Assembly: GCA_021846565.1 (NCBI GenBank)
Contig: JAJZWS010000013.1
Location: 1-58,309, forward strand
Reading direction: 5' to 3'
DNA from: Bacillota bacterium
GTDB taxonomy: Bacteria > Bacillota > Sulfobacillia > Sulfobacillales > JAIMBI01
DNA: 58,309 nucleotides
The position numbers and the translations under genes were made by a program. Numbering within the stretch: position 1 is the stretch's first letter; every line of letters begins with the position of its first letter. This document shows, piece by piece, positions 8,149 through 17,319 of this stretch. Under the pieces are notes generated by a model. It saw nothing but the letters and a program-made list of their open reading frames with translations, was not told the DNA's origin and ran no database searches.

Positions 8149-9402
8149 ATGTCTGAGGGAGAAAAGGTGTTGCGCGACCCGGTATACGGGTACGTGTATA
8201 TTCACGATCCCCTCATCTGGGACGTGGTGAACACGCCCGAAGTGCAGCGGCTGCGACGAATCCGTCAGCTGGGGCCGGCGTATCTCACGTATCCCGGGGG
8301 GGAGCACAGCCGGTTCTCCCACGTACTGGGTACGTACGAAGTCGTGCGCCGGCTCCTGCAGGCGTTTGACCGCGAACGCCAGGGACTGGCCCCCGAGCGT
8401 GCGCGGCTGGCGATGGTGGCCGGCCTGCTGCATGACGTGGGGCATGGACCGTTTTCCCATGCGCTGGAGCCGCTGTGGGGCCCGTCGCATGAAGAGTGGG
8501 GGGCTCGGCTGCTGGCGGACCCGACGACGGCGCTGCACCAAGTGCTGGCCGCATATGAGCCATCCCTGCCGGGCCGGGTGGCGGACGTCATCTTAAAACG
8601 CCATCCGGATCGATTGGTGACGTCGCTGGTGTCGGGGCAGCTGGATGCCGACCGGCTGGACTACCTCAGGCGGGATGCGCTGTATTGTGGCGTCGACTAT
8701 GGCCAGTTCAACCTGGACCGCATCCTGCGCGTGGTGCATCCGCTGGACGACCGGGTCGTGGTCAAAAAAACCGGTCTGCAAACCGTGGAAGCTTACCTGT
8801 TGGCGCGCTACTTTATGTACGGGCAGGTGTACTTCCACCCCGTGTGCCGCAGCGCGGAGGTGGTGTTGCGCCAAGTGATGGCCCGGGCGCGCGCGCTGGC
8901 GGCCCGCGGGGAGGCTCCTCGGGCACCGTGGCCCCTGGACCGGTGGCTCGGCGGAGCCCCGCTCGAGGTCGGAGAGTACCTTGCCCTGGACGACAACCAT
9001 GTGATGGTGGCCTTTGAGATGTGGCGGACCCATCCGGATTCCGTGCTGGCCGACTTGGCTGCGCGCATTCCGGATCGCCGACTGTTTCGGTACACGGAGT
9101 TGCCTGCCGGGGGCAACCCGCGCGTTTTTGGGCGCGTGGAGCGGGCGGTGGCCGACGGGGGCTTTGACCCGGCATACTATCTCCAAGTGGATGAAGCGCT
9201 GGGGGTTTATTATGACTATTATCTGGGCGGGGAGGGTCGGGGGGGCAGCGAGCCCCTCTACGTGTGGGACGGCGTGGTGCTGACCGAGATGTCGCGCCTG
9301 TCCCGGCCGGTGCAGGCCATCAGTCGGGAGCGTCAGGGCCACCGCCGCCTGTATTTTCCTGCGGAGGTGGAGGCAGCGGTGTTGCGCGAACTGGGCCAGT
9401 GA
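8149..9402 (+). CDS. HD-domain phosphohydrolase
   Basis: Nucleotide or phosphoester hydrolase of the HD superfamily (417 aa), similar to dGTPase-like proteins such as YdhJ/YwfO. The N-terminus VLRDPVYGYVYIHDP and the metal site HSRFSHVLGTYE ... LLHDVGHGPFSH are typical, giving the His and His-Asp ligands. It keeps the downstream DADRLDYLRRDALYCG helix, also characteristic. ATG at 8149; the in-frame codons upstream belong to another frame of the amidohydrolase gene. It starts 56 bp after the amidohydrolase gene and is probably in the same transcript. Natural substrate unknown. Confidence 0.9.
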   Translation: MSEGEKVLRDPVYGYVYIHDPLIWDVVNTPEVQRLRRIRQLGPAYLTYPGGEHSRFSHVLGTYEVVRRLLQAFDRERQGLAPERARLAMVAGLLHDVGHGPFSHALEPLWGPSHEEWGARLLADPTTALHQVLAAYEPSLPGRVADVILKRHPDRLVTSLVSGQLDADRLDYLRRDALYCGVDYGQFNLDRILRVVHPLDDRVVVKKTGLQTVEAYLLARYFMYGQVYFHPVCRSAEVVLRQVMARARALAARGEAPRAPWPLDRWLGGAPLEVGEYLALDDNHVMVAFEMWRTHPDSVLADLAARIPDRRLFRYTELPAGGNPRVFGRVERAVADGGFDPAYYLQVDEALGVYYDYYLGGEGRGGSEPLYVWDGVVLTEMSRLSRPVQAISRERQGHRRLYFPAEVEAAVLRELGQ

Positions 9403-9499
9403 CCCACGGACCCTGCGCCGTTTCCGGTGCGGGAGCTGGGCTGGGCATCAAAAGGACGGGGGGAGATCGGGAACGACAACACCGAAAGGCGAGGTGGCC

Positions 9500-9871
9500 A
9501 TGGACCCAGTAGCATCCCCGGTCGAGGCGCCGGCGGATCCCATGCAGCCGGTGGAGGGGTTTCTTGCGTATGACTTGAGGGTGGGCACGGTCGTGGCCGC
9601 ACGCGTCAATGCGGGTGCGCGTGTGCCTGCCCTAGTGCTGACGCTGGATTTTGGTCCTTTGGGTAAGCGCACTACGAGTGGTCAGCTGACGCGGCGCTAC
9701 GACCCGGAGACGCTGGTGGGTCGACAGGTGGTAGCGGTCGTCAACTTTCCGCCCAAGCGCATTGCCGGGGTGCGCTCGGAAGTGCTGGTGCTGGGCGGTC
9801 TGCCGGGGGAAGGTGATGTGGTCCTGCTGGCCCCCGACGCCCCGGTGCCGAATGGGACGCGAATTGGCTAG
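9500..9871 (+). CDS. csaA: CsaA-like tRNA-binding-domain protein
   Basis: Small (123 aa) OB-fold protein of the tRNA-binding/EMAP-II family, like the export-related chaperone CsaA. Diagnostic segments are DLRVGTVVAARVN and GRQVVAVVNFPPKRIAG, followed by SEVLVLGGLP. A proline-rich tail of about 18 residues precedes the fold, unusual for CsaA. ATG at 9500 with GGCGAGG 5 nt upstream; a GTG two codons earlier would overlap that site. The last 20 nt overlap the glycosyltransferase gene. In one segment it has LGKRTTSGQLTRRYDPE where CsaA has a similar KSSAQIT motif. Confidence 0.85.
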   Translation: MDPVASPVEAPADPMQPVEGFLAYDLRVGTVVAARVNAGARVPALVLTLDFGPLGKRTTSGQLTRRYDPETLVGRQVVAVVNFPPKRIAGVRSEVLVLGGLPGEGDVVLLAPDAPVPNGTRIG

Positions 9872-10853
9872 CGCGCTGGCGGCTCCCTGGCGCGTGGTGC
9901 TGGTGGTGCGGGACGACACGCCGGTGGCCGGGGGCAACTGGCAGTCGGCCGCCCGGCTTGCTGGCGCGCTCCGCCGCCGAGGGACCGAGGCGCGCGTGGC
10001 GCGCTTGTCGGAGCGGCCCGCAGCGGACGTGGTGCATGCCTTTCACGCGTGGGCCACGGCGGCACCGCTGTTAGACCTGGGAGTGGATCCGGCCCGCCTG
10101 GTGGTGACCTGGACCGGCACCGACCTCGCCGCGCTGGACAGCCCCGCCAGCCTGCACCGGGTCGGAACCCTGTCGCGGGCCGCCCATCATACGGTGCTCA
10201 CGCGCGCGGCGCGGGATCGGCTGGCCGCGGCCGCCCCGGGTTGGCGCGTGTCCCACATTCCTCCGGGAGTGGACACGGGGCAGTTTCGGCCCGGGCCGCC
10301 TGCTGAGGCGTCTGCCCGCCTCCACCTGCTGCTGGTGGGGGCAGGGCGCCGGGTGAAGCGACCGCTGTGCGCCGTAGAGTTGGTGTCGGCCCTCTGGGCG
10401 GCGGGGATCGAGGCGCGCCTCACGGTGACCGGTCCTCCCCGGGATTCCGCACTGTGGACAGCCCTCACGGCTCAGGCCCAGATTCATCCCTGGTTGACCC
10501 TCGTGGAGGAGGTGGAGCCAGCCGCCATGCCGGGGTGGTACCGTCGGGCTGACGTCGTGCTGAATGTGTCTGAAACCGAAGGACTTTCCAACGCGCTCTT
10601 GGAGGGCATGGCATCGGGGGTGCCGCCCGCGGTGGTGGACATTCCCGGAAACCGGGCGTTGGTGGAGGCGGGTCACACCGGGCTGGTGTTTCGCACGCAG
10701 CCCGAATTTGTAGCGGGCATCGCGGCGTTGGTGCGCGATCCCGCCTTCCGGGGGAGGATGGGCGCGGCGGCCCGCACCTACGTCATGGCGCACCACAACG
10801 TGGAGCGCGAGGCCGACGCGTTCTCGGCCCTGTACCGACGGGTGGCCTCATGA
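9852..10853 (+). CDS. Glycosyltransferase, GT4-like (GT-B fold)
   Basis: A 333-aa retaining glycosyltransferase that would move a sugar from a nucleotide donor. The N-terminal half begins with WRVVLVVRDD and a glycine-containing acceptor loop. The C-terminal half has the donor-binding features VGAGRRVKRP (K around 170), DVVLNVSETEGLSNALLEGM (E-x7-E motif) and GVPPAVVDIPGNRALV. There is no signal peptide, so it works at the cytosolic face. It starts inside the csaA-like gene (20-nt overlap) and ends in an ATGA overlap with the deacetylase-like gene, so the two are co-translated. Probably makes a cell-surface glycan or glycolipid. Confidence 0.85.
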   Translation: MGRELASALAAPWRVVLVVRDDTPVAGGNWQSAARLAGALRRRGTEARVARLSERPAADVVHAFHAWATAAPLLDLGVDPARLVVTWTGTDLAALDSPASLHRVGTLSRAAHHTVLTRAARDRLAAAAPGWRVSHIPPGVDTGQFRPGPPAEASARLHLLLVGAGRRVKRPLCAVELVSALWAAGIEARLTVTGPPRDSALWTALTAQAQIHPWLTLVEEVEPAAMPGWYRRADVVLNVSETEGLSNALLEGMASGVPPAVVDIPGNRALVEAGHTGLVFRTQPEFVAGIAALVRDPAFRGRMGAAARTYVMAHHNVEREADAFSALYRRVAS

Positions 10854-12136
10854 AGCCATTGTTTGTGCGCCTAGACGTGGAGGACTGGCTGACCCCCGCC
10901 AGCACGTGGGCGCTGGATGGGATCTTGGGCGTGCTGGCCGAACGCGGCCTGGCGGCTCATTTTGCCCTGGTGGGGAAAAAAGCGCGGCAGCTGGCGGGCA
11001 GCGGTCGCAGCGACCTGTTGGCCCGCATGGCTGCCCAGGGCATCGTGGGGAGCCACTCGTGGAGCCACAGTGAGCACCCCACGCTGGCAGAGGAATTGGA
11101 GCCTCTGCCCGCCGAAACCGCCCGGGCGCGCCTGATAGAGCGCGAGCAGCCCACCGTGGACCTGCTGACTCGGCTGGGCGTGGCTCCGCGGTTCTTCACC
11201 CAGCCGGGAGGGAACTGGCTGCCTGACATGTCCGGCTCGGCCGGACGCGCCCTCGGATTTGCGGCGGTGCTGTCGGAGAGCTGGAACAGCTACTTAGAGC
11301 CTACGCCGGGACCCATGTGGTACGGCGATCTCCTGTACTGGGCTCCGGCCGTCGACCTCCCCAAGGGTCTCTTTTTTCGGTTGCCCGAGCCGGACGCCGT
11401 GCAGGAGGGTGCCGAGGCGCTCCGCGCCGCGTGGCGGGCGGGCCGTACGGCCGTGCTGGTGGCCCACCCGACGGAGCTGGTGACCACCGCGTTTTGGGAC
11501 CAGCGCAATTTCCACGAGGGGGCGGCCCACGGGCCGGCACTTCCGGGTCCCGCACGGCCGGCGGCTGCGTGGCAGCCGGCGTTGGATGGCCTGGCGCGGA
11601 TGTTGGATGCGCTCTGGGACTCCTCGGGCGGACCCGAAAGTGTGACCGTGGATCAGTGGCTGGGGACGGCGGTGGCCCCTGCGCCGACCCCGGTGGACCG
11701 CCTAGAGCTCGCGGACGTGCTGCGGCACGTGGGCGTGGGCCCCGCCCGGCTGACCCACGGCAGCCTCTCCGCGGCCGAAATCGCCTGGGCGCTTGCGCAT
11801 GGCGAGGCTGGGGGAGGAGACATGGCGGTGGTCCCGCCCGTGGGGGCGCCCGCCGGACGCTGGCCGGATGGCGGCGCGGACGGCATTCTGGCGGCTCACG
11901 CCGCCTGGGGACACCTGCCGGCGGTCGTGGGATCCGTCGCGCTGGGGGACTGGGTGGCCGGTGCTGGGGAGCGCTTGGCCGGGACCGCGCCGCGTTCGAC
12001 GTGGCGGGAAGCGGTGCGGGGCCCGGCGGCGCTGCATTGGGACTGGCCGATCTTTCCTCCGGGTTTCACCGCGCCGCGGCTGCTGGCCGAGGCACAGCGG
12101 CTCGCGTGGACGTTGAAGCCTCTGGTGGCGCGATAA
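10850..12136 (+). CDS. Polysaccharide-deacetylase-like (NodB-fold) protein
   Basis: A 428-aa protein whose first half resembles NodB-type deacetylases: an early Asp motif RLDVEDW (residues 7-13) and the metal site GSHSWSHSEHP with two histidines. The later FTQPGGNW matches the family's substrate-groove motif. The second half (from about residue 250) is not recognisable. No signal peptide is seen, so it may act on a cytosolic or membrane-face glycan intermediate. It overlaps the glycosyltransferase stop by 4 nt, suggesting the pair modifies the same sugar. Function beyond the fold is inferred. Confidence 0.75.
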   Translation: MKPLFVRLDVEDWLTPASTWALDGILGVLAERGLAAHFALVGKKARQLAGSGRSDLLARMAAQGIVGSHSWSHSEHPTLAEELEPLPAETARARLIEREQPTVDLLTRLGVAPRFFTQPGGNWLPDMSGSAGRALGFAAVLSESWNSYLEPTPGPMWYGDLLYWAPAVDLPKGLFFRLPEPDAVQEGAEALRAAWRAGRTAVLVAHPTELVTTAFWDQRNFHEGAAHGPALPGPARPAAAWQPALDGLARMLDALWDSSGGPESVTVDQWLGTAVAPAPTPVDRLELADVLRHVGVGPARLTHGSLSAAEIAWALAHGEAGGGDMAVVPPVGAPAGRWPDGGADGILAAHAAWGHLPAVVGSVALGDWVAGAGERLAGTAPRSTWREAVRGPAALHWDWPIFPPGFTAPRLLAEAQRLAWTLKPLVAR

Positions 12137-12168
12137 CAAAGAGACAGGCCAATGACGGGAGGATGACG

Positions 12169-13182
12169 ATGCGGGCAATCCTGGTGGAGCAGGGGGGCGG
12201 CCCCGAGGTGCTGGGGATTCGGGAGCTCCCGGACCCGGTGCCGGAATATGGCGAGGTGCTGGTGCGGGTCCGGGCGGCCGGCGTCAACCGCCGTGATGTG
12301 TGGGTGCGGAGCGGTCAGTTCGGCATTCCCGCAGCGGGCCTCGTGCCGGGCAGCGACGCGGCCGGGGATATTACGGCCGTCGGTCCGGGCGTGGTGGGCT
12401 GGCAGGTGGGCGACCGCGTGGTGGTGTATCCCGGCAGCAGCTGTGGGCGGTGCGAAGCCTGCCGGTCCGGCCGTACCAATTGCTGCCCGCAGTTTTCCCC
12501 CACGAACGGTGCTTATGCCGAGCTGATGGCGGTGCCCGTGGCCCGGCTGGCGGCCATGCCGTCGGGGATCACGTTTGAGGAGGCCGCCACGGTGGGAGTC
12601 CCGTATCTGACGGCCGAAGAAGCCTGGCTCCGGACCGGGGCGCAGCCGGGGCAGGTGGCGGTCATCTGGGGCGCCACCGGCGGGCTTGGGGTGGCGGCCG
12701 TGCAGCTGGCCCGTCTGCGCGGGATGCGGGTGCTGGCGGTGACCCGCGATGAGGACAAGGCGGAGCGCCTGCAGCGGGAAGGAGCGCCGGAAGCCCTGCT
12801 GTGGGACGGCCAGCACAGTCTCGCAGCCGAGGTGGAACGTCGCACGGGAGGTTTGGGGGCGGACGTGGTGTTCGACCCACTGGGGGCCGCGACCTTCGGT
12901 CAGTCGGTGACCATGGCTCGCCGCGGCGGGGTGGTGGTGACGGTGGGCACCACCACCGGCAGCCGGGTGGAGTTGGAGTTGCGCGAGGTGTTCACCAAGC
13001 GGCTGACGATTCTGGGCGCATTTTTGGGAGCCGCCGGCCTGCTGCCCCGCCTGCTGGGGCTGTTTTCCCGGGGGGTGCTCACGCCGGTGACCGACCGGGC
13101 GTACCCCCTCGATGAGGCTGCGGAGGCACATCGGGCGCTCGAGGCCGGGCACGTGTTTGGCAACGTGGTGCTGACGCCCTAG
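12169..13182 (+). CDS. Medium-chain dehydrogenase/reductase, quinone oxidoreductase-like
   Basis: NAD(P)H-dependent zinc-type oxidoreductase of 337 aa. It has a GroES-like N-terminal domain with a structural zinc knuckle (C92, C95, C98 and C105/106 in SSCGRCEACRSGRTNCC) and a Rossmann domain with GATGGLG near residue 165. The catalytic zinc ligands of true alcohol dehydrogenases are not clear, so an enone or quinone reductase role is likely. The ATG at 12169 follows GGGAGG by a normal distance; an ATG at 12163 sits on the ribosome site. It starts 32 bp after the deacetylase-like gene and may share its transcript. Confidence 0.88.
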   Translation: MRAILVEQGGGPEVLGIRELPDPVPEYGEVLVRVRAAGVNRRDVWVRSGQFGIPAAGLVPGSDAAGDITAVGPGVVGWQVGDRVVVYPGSSCGRCEACRSGRTNCCPQFSPTNGAYAELMAVPVARLAAMPSGITFEEAATVGVPYLTAEEAWLRTGAQPGQVAVIWGATGGLGVAAVQLARLRGMRVLAVTRDEDKAERLQREGAPEALLWDGQHSLAAEVERRTGGLGADVVFDPLGAATFGQSVTMARRGGVVVTVGTTTGSRVELELREVFTKRLTILGAFLGAAGLLPRLLGLFSRGVLTPVTDRAYPLDEAAEAHRALEAGHVFGNVVLTP

Positions 13183-13185
13183 CGC

Positions 13186-14580
13186 CTAGGGTGGGGCGGT
13201 GGCGGGCAGCCACACCGTGAATCGCGCGCCGCCGTGGGGCCGGTTGTTTGCCGTCACGTGGCCGCCGTGGGCTTCCACCAGCGCACGGACAATGGCGAGC
13301 CCGAGACCCATGCCACCGCGGTCGCGGCTCCGGGCGGCATCGCCGCGATAGAACCGCTCGAACAAGTGCGGCAGGATGTCGCCGGGGATGCCCGGCCCGT
13401 CGTCGTCCACGACTATGCGCGCTCCTCCATCTTGGGCGGGCCCCACGTGGACCGCGACTTTGCCTTCGGGTGGCGTGTGGCGCAGCGCGTTGTCCACCAA
13501 ATTCATCAACACCTCCACGAGGCGGTCCGCATCAATGCTGGCCCACACGGGGGTGGCGTCAATCGTCAGGCGGCTGCCGCCGAGCGCACGCAGGGTCGGT
13601 TCGTGCTCGCCCACCCACTGGGCCAAGTCCACGCGTTCCCGGTGCAGTTCCTGGGCGGGCGCCGCATCGAGCCGTGACAGCGTCAACAGCTGCGTGACGA
13701 GGCGCGTCATGCGCCGCGTCTCGCGCTGCATGGCAGAGAGAGCCTGCCGGCGCTCGTCGGGTGTGCCCTCGCCCTCCTCCCACAGCTGCAAAAACCCTGA
13801 CACTGCGGTGAGGGGCGTGCGCAGTTCATGGGACGCGTCGGCCAGGAACCGGCGCGCCTCGGCCTCGGCCTCGCGCTGGCGCTGAAAGGACAGCGCCACC
13901 GCCAGCGACATGCGGTTCACTGCGTCGCCCAGGCGCGCCAGCTCGCGGGGGGCGCGGTCCAGCACGGTGAGCTCGCCGTACTGGCCGGCGGCAATCCCCT
14001 CCGTCGTTTGGATGACGCGCTCCAGCGGGTCCAAGGTCCGGCGCACGGCGACGGCGCCCAGCCACCCCGCAGCGACGAGGAGCGCGAGGGCCAGGACGGC
14101 AAACAGCAGCGTGTCCGCGGTAAGGATGTGGCTCAAGGGGGCGGTGGACACCATCAGCCACAAGGTCCCGAGAAAGTGTCCATGCTGCCGAAGGGGGCTC
14201 GCCACCACCACCCGCCCGCTCCAGACGGCGTAGCTGCCCAGGGCGGGGACGGGGGGGCGGACGTTGGCCGGGAGACTGGCAGAGTTGGCGATGGAGAATC
14301 CGCTGGCATTGGCCACCAGCACTTCGACGCCCGGGCTGTGAAAGTGGTGAAACAGAATTGGCACCAGCGATGCGAACGTCTTGTGCGAAATCGAGTGGTG
14401 CAGGATGGGGGCCAGCACCGCGAGCTCACCCGTAAGCGTGCGCGCGCTTTGGTTGAGCAACACGCGCTGCAGGACCAGATACTGCGCCACCCCCACCACC
14501 GACAGCAGGACAAAGAGCAACCCCAACTGCAGACCAATGAGGGTGCGCGTCAGCGATGTGCGCCGCCGCCCGCTGGGCAT
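13186..14580 (-). CDS. Two-component sensor histidine kinase
   Basis: Membrane-bound sensor kinase of 464 aa. Two transmembrane helices (about residues 14-34 and 155-178) enclose an extracytoplasmic sensor domain, followed by a HAMP linker and a HisKA domain with the phospho-accepting His in FLADASHELRTPLTAVSG (H251). The ATPase domain keeps the N-box NLVDNALRHTP, the G1 box DDDGPGIP and the G2 box GMGLGLAIV. ATG at 14580. It lies 1 nt after the response regulator stop and is its obvious partner. The stimulus is unknown; the sensor domain has several His residues near HHSISHKTFA, which could bind a metal. Confidence 0.93.
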   Translation of the reverse strand: MPSGRRRTSLTRTLIGLQLGLLFVLLSVVGVAQYLVLQRVLLNQSARTLTGELAVLAPILHHSISHKTFASLVPILFHHFHSPGVEVLVANASGFSIANSASLPANVRPPVPALGSYAVWSGRVVVASPLRQHGHFLGTLWLMVSTAPLSHILTADTLLFAVLALALLVAAGWLGAVAVRRTLDPLERVIQTTEGIAAGQYGELTVLDRAPRELARLGDAVNRMSLAVALSFQRQREAEAEARRFLADASHELRTPLTAVSGFLQLWEEGEGTPDERRQALSAMQRETRRMTRLVTQLLTLSRLDAAPAQELHRERVDLAQWVGEHEPTLRALGGSRLTIDATPVWASIDADRLVEVLMNLVDNALRHTPPEGKVAVHVGPAQDGGARIVVDDDGPGIPGDILPHLFERFYRGDAARSRDRGGMGLGLAIVRALVEAHGGHVTANNRPHGGARFTVWLPATAPP

Positions 14581-14581
14581 G

Positions 14582-15247
14582 CTAGCTCCCCAACCGGTAC
14601 CCGAAGCCGCGGACGGTTTGGATCACGGTTTTATCACGGTCCTGCAACTTCTCGCGCAGACTGGATACGTGCACTTCGACCAGGTTTTCGTCGGCCCCAT
14701 AGTCGTGGCCCCAAACGTGCGTCAAAATCTGCGTGCGCGTCAGCACGCGGTGCGGATTCAGCAACAGGTAGCGCAGCAACTGGTATTCGCGAGCCGTCAG
14801 CTGCACCTCGCGCTCGCCCAGCTGCACCCGGTGGGCCGGGTCGTCCATCGCGAGCGCGCCGAACGTGAGCGAGTCGGCCGGCGAGTCCACTCGGCGGAGG
14901 CCGGCCCGGATGCGCGCCAACAACTCGTCCACCGAGAACGGCTTCACCAAATAGTCGTCGGCACCGCCGTCGAGTCCGGCGATCCGGTCCTCTACCGTGT
15001 CCCGGGCGGTGAGCATCAAAATGTAGATGTTGGGATCCTGCCGGAGGCGACGGCACAACTCAAACCCGTCCACGCGCGGCATCATGACGTCAATCACGGC
15101 GGCCTCCGGCCGAAAGGACGGCAACGCCGCCAGGGCCTCATCGCCGTCGGCGAACGTGGCCGCCTCGTAGCCCGCGCGCCCAAGCGCCATGCGCAACAGC
15201 TCGCGCAGACTCTCCTCGTCGTCGACGACCATGACCCGGCTGGCCAT
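14582..15247 (-). CDS. OmpR/PhoB-family response regulator
   Basis: A 221-aa DNA-binding regulator. The receiver domain has the acidic pair D9/D10, the phosphorylation site D53 in VIDVMMPRVDG, T80 and K102. The C-terminal winged helix contains LTAREYQLLRYLLLN and ends TVRGFGYRLGS, as in the OmpR family. It is encoded directly before its sensor kinase, and 1 nt after the 164-aa hypothetical gene. Target genes cannot be read from the sequence. Confidence 0.95.
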   Translation of the reverse strand: MASRVMVVDDEESLRELLRMALGRAGYEAATFADGDEALAALPSFRPEAAVIDVMMPRVDGFELCRRLRQDPNIYILMLTARDTVEDRIAGLDGGADDYLVKPFSVDELLARIRAGLRRVDSPADSLTFGALAMDDPAHRVQLGEREVQLTAREYQLLRYLLLNPHRVLTRTQILTHVWGHDYGADENLVEVHVSSLREKLQDRDKTVIQTVRGFGYRLGS

Positions 15248-15248
15248 G

Positions 15249-15743
15249 CTACGCCGGGGACCGGCTGGGTGCGTCGCCAGCTGGCGGCGGGGCCGTCGGA
15301 TTCACCGGGTCGTCGGTTGTCGGGTGCGCCGGCATGAAGTACTCGGCCACGTCCCAGCCGGCCCGGGAAATGACCCGGTCGCTCAGAGTGCGGTCGGCTG
15401 CCAGCCAACGCACCTCCCCCGCGAAGTCTGGCGCCGGCTCGGGCAGGCGATCCCGAAAGTGGGTGTACAGCGCCAAGCGGACCAAAAGGTGCGCGGAGAC
15501 CTGGTTGGCCTCATTCACTGACAGTTCGCCGAACGGTACGGACTTGCCCAGCACGGCGTCATCCACCATCAGCTCGGTCACCTGATTCGCATCCTGCACC
15601 TTGTGATAGCGGTCCAACAGCGCCTGCAGCTTCTGCTCCTGCTGCGCGGTGATGGGTCTCGCATCCGCGTAGCCCCACGACCGCAAATAGGCGGTGGTGC
15701 GCACGCTCTTCACCAGATTCATGGCCTCCTCGCCCCAGCCCAT
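15249..15743 (-). CDS. Hypothetical protein, first gene of the two-component operon
   Basis: A 164-aa protein I do not recognise. It is mostly helical and charged, with a proline-rich, probably disordered tail from about residue 140. No membrane segment or signal peptide is visible. Its stop lies 1 nt before the response regulator start, so the three genes form one operon. The ATG at 15743 has GGGAGGG about 10 nt upstream; an internal ATG at 15722 (after GAGGAGG) is an alternative start that would shorten the protein by 7 residues. Confidence 0.7.
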   Translation of the reverse strand: MGWGEEAMNLVKSVRTTAYLRSWGYADARPITAQQEQKLQALLDRYHKVQDANQVTELMVDDAVLGKSVPFGELSVNEANQVSAHLLVRLALYTHFRDRLPEPAPDFAGEVRWLAADRTLSDRVISRAGWDVAEYFMPAHPTTDDPVNPTAPPPAGDAPSRSPA

Positions 15744-15854
15744 GGCTGGGACTCCCTCCCCTCACTTGATGGCGTGCGGCCGCGCTGTCTCTTCCGCCGA
15801 CCTTCATCCCCCAGCATACACAAACCGGGCCCGGACGGCAGAACGGCGAACCTC

Positions 15855-16970
15855 TCAAACCGAGCGGCGCGGAAACGGCAGGGTGTCGTCCACGGCCGCC
15901 CAGGCCGCCCAAAACCGCTCCAGTTCGCTGTCAGTGCCCATCGTCACACGAATGTGACGGGCGAGGCCAAAGGGTTCCGTGGCGCGCACCATGACGCCCT
16001 GGTGCTCAAAGGCAGCCGCCACCTGCGGCCCCGCCGCCCCTCCGCGCAGGGTGACGAAGTTGGCCTGACTTTCAAAACCGATAAGCCGCTGGTCGGCCAC
16101 CTGGTCCAAAAACCGGCGACGCGCGCGGCGCGTGGCGTTCACGACGTTTTCCAAGTGCACCGTGTCGCCCAGGGCCGCTTCGGCCGCCGCGAGGGCCAAC
16201 CGATTGACGCTGAACGGTTCACGCACGGTCGCCAGCGCGTCAATCACGGGCTTGGGGGCGGCGGCCCACCCGATGCGCAGCCCCGCGAGCCCGTACGCCT
16301 TGGAAAAGGTGCGCAGCACCACCACGGGCAGGTTGGCGCGCACCAGCGCCAGTGAAGACGTGAACGTGTCCAGCGGGTCCACAAACTCCTGATATGCCTC
16401 ATCCACGACCGTCAACACCGGGCGCCCCGTCATCCGCTGGACCATCTCCCGCACATCGGCGGCGGCCACCGCAGGCCCGGTGGGGTTGTTGGGCGTGCAG
16501 ACAAACACGAGGCGGGTCACCGGCGACACCGCCTGGCTCAGTCGATGAGGGTCGACGGCCCCGTCGGCGGTCAGCGCCACCGGCACCGAGAGTCCACCAG
16601 CCACGGTGATGGCTAGGCTATATGCCTGAAAGCTGGGCCGCGGAATGACCGCGGTCTGCCCTGGGGCCACATAGGCAAGCGCCAAGAGGCGAATCAGCTG
16701 ATCCGCGCCGTCGCCAAGCAAAATTTGTTCGGGATCGAGCCGGTGGCGCTCGGCCAGACGCGCCGTGAGTTGCTCGCCCCCGGGGTCCGGATAGCGGTGC
16801 ATGAGCGCGGCGGCCTCTTGAACGGCCTGGATGGCGGCCGGAGACGGACCCCAGACGTTCTCATTGGACGCCAACAGCGCCGGCGGCACTCCGGTGGCGA
16901 CTTCCCCACTCCGGCCGGGCTGATACCGCGGCAGCTTCCACAGTTCGGGTCGGGGATCCAACAGCGTCAT
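15855..16970 (-). CDS. hisC: Histidinol-phosphate aminotransferase-like class I/II aminotransferase
   Basis: PLP-dependent transaminase (371 aa), most like HisC, which converts imidazole-acetol phosphate to histidinol phosphate. Features include ASNENVWGPSP near the N-terminus, the P-N-N-P-T-G loop at 160-165, DEAYQEF at 190 and the PLP lysine K224 in RTFSKAYGLAGLRIGW. The longer frame starting at 17036 would add 22 residues without a better ribosome site, so ATG 16970 was chosen. No other his genes are in the window; aromatic aminotransferases share this fold, so the exact substrate is not certain. It diverges from the superoxide dismutase gene. Confidence 0.85.
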   Translation of the reverse strand: MTLLDPRPELWKLPRYQPGRSGEVATGVPPALLASNENVWGPSPAAIQAVQEAAALMHRYPDPGGEQLTARLAERHRLDPEQILLGDGADQLIRLLALAYVAPGQTAVIPRPSFQAYSLAITVAGGLSVPVALTADGAVDPHRLSQAVSPVTRLVFVCTPNNPTGPAVAAADVREMVQRMTGRPVLTVVDEAYQEFVDPLDTFTSSLALVRANLPVVVLRTFSKAYGLAGLRIGWAAAPKPVIDALATVREPFSVNRLALAAAEAALGDTVHLENVVNATRRARRRFLDQVADQRLIGFESQANFVTLRGGAAGPQVAAAFEHQGVMVRATEPFGLARHIRVTMGTDSELERFWAAWAAVDDTLPFPRRSV

Positions 16971-17319
16971 CGTCCGCCGCCCTTCTGGCCACACCCACAG
17001 GCGGGCCGCCACACTTTTCCCCAGCATAGCAAACAATGGTGTACGGGCGCGCCTGCGCGAGACTTATAGACGCCACAGGTCAAGTCGAAAGGACGCTCGG
17101 ACGCGGAGGCCTCCCAAAAAGGCTCCGGTGTTGTGCCTGCGTCCCCGACGTGGAGCTGGCTCCACCGCGCCAGCCCAACGCCCACCGATCCGGGGTGGTC
17201 AAACCTCTCCGGTCTGCCGATCGCGGCCGCTCTGGCCAAGCTGGGCGCCGCTGGATATACTGAGTCCAGGGTCGGTCGCCCCAAAGGGAGCCGACAGCAG
17301 AAATGGAGGAGGGTAACAT
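16971..17319. other. Divergent intergenic region between hisC and the SOD gene
   Basis: About 350 bp with no credible gene. It contains the rightward promoter described at 17233-17261 and the GGAGG ribosome site of the SOD gene at 17309. A leftward promoter for hisC must also lie here but I could not pick one with confidence. Short inverted repeat near 17152 (GGAGCTGGCTCC, a perfect 12-bp palindrome) might be an operator. Confidence 0.5.
17233..17261 (+). promoter_or_regulatory. Predicted sigma-A-type promoter of the SOD gene
   Basis: TGGCCA (-35, 4 of 6 consensus) and TATACT (-10, 5 of 6) are separated by exactly 17 bp. The predicted start lies about 50 nt before the SOD start codon. Prediction only. 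Confidence 0.6.

Noticed and set aside
15855-17036. Longer hisC start at 17036
   Set aside because: The extra 22 residues are not family-like and the ATG at 16970 starts the conserved region; no better ribosome site is found upstream.
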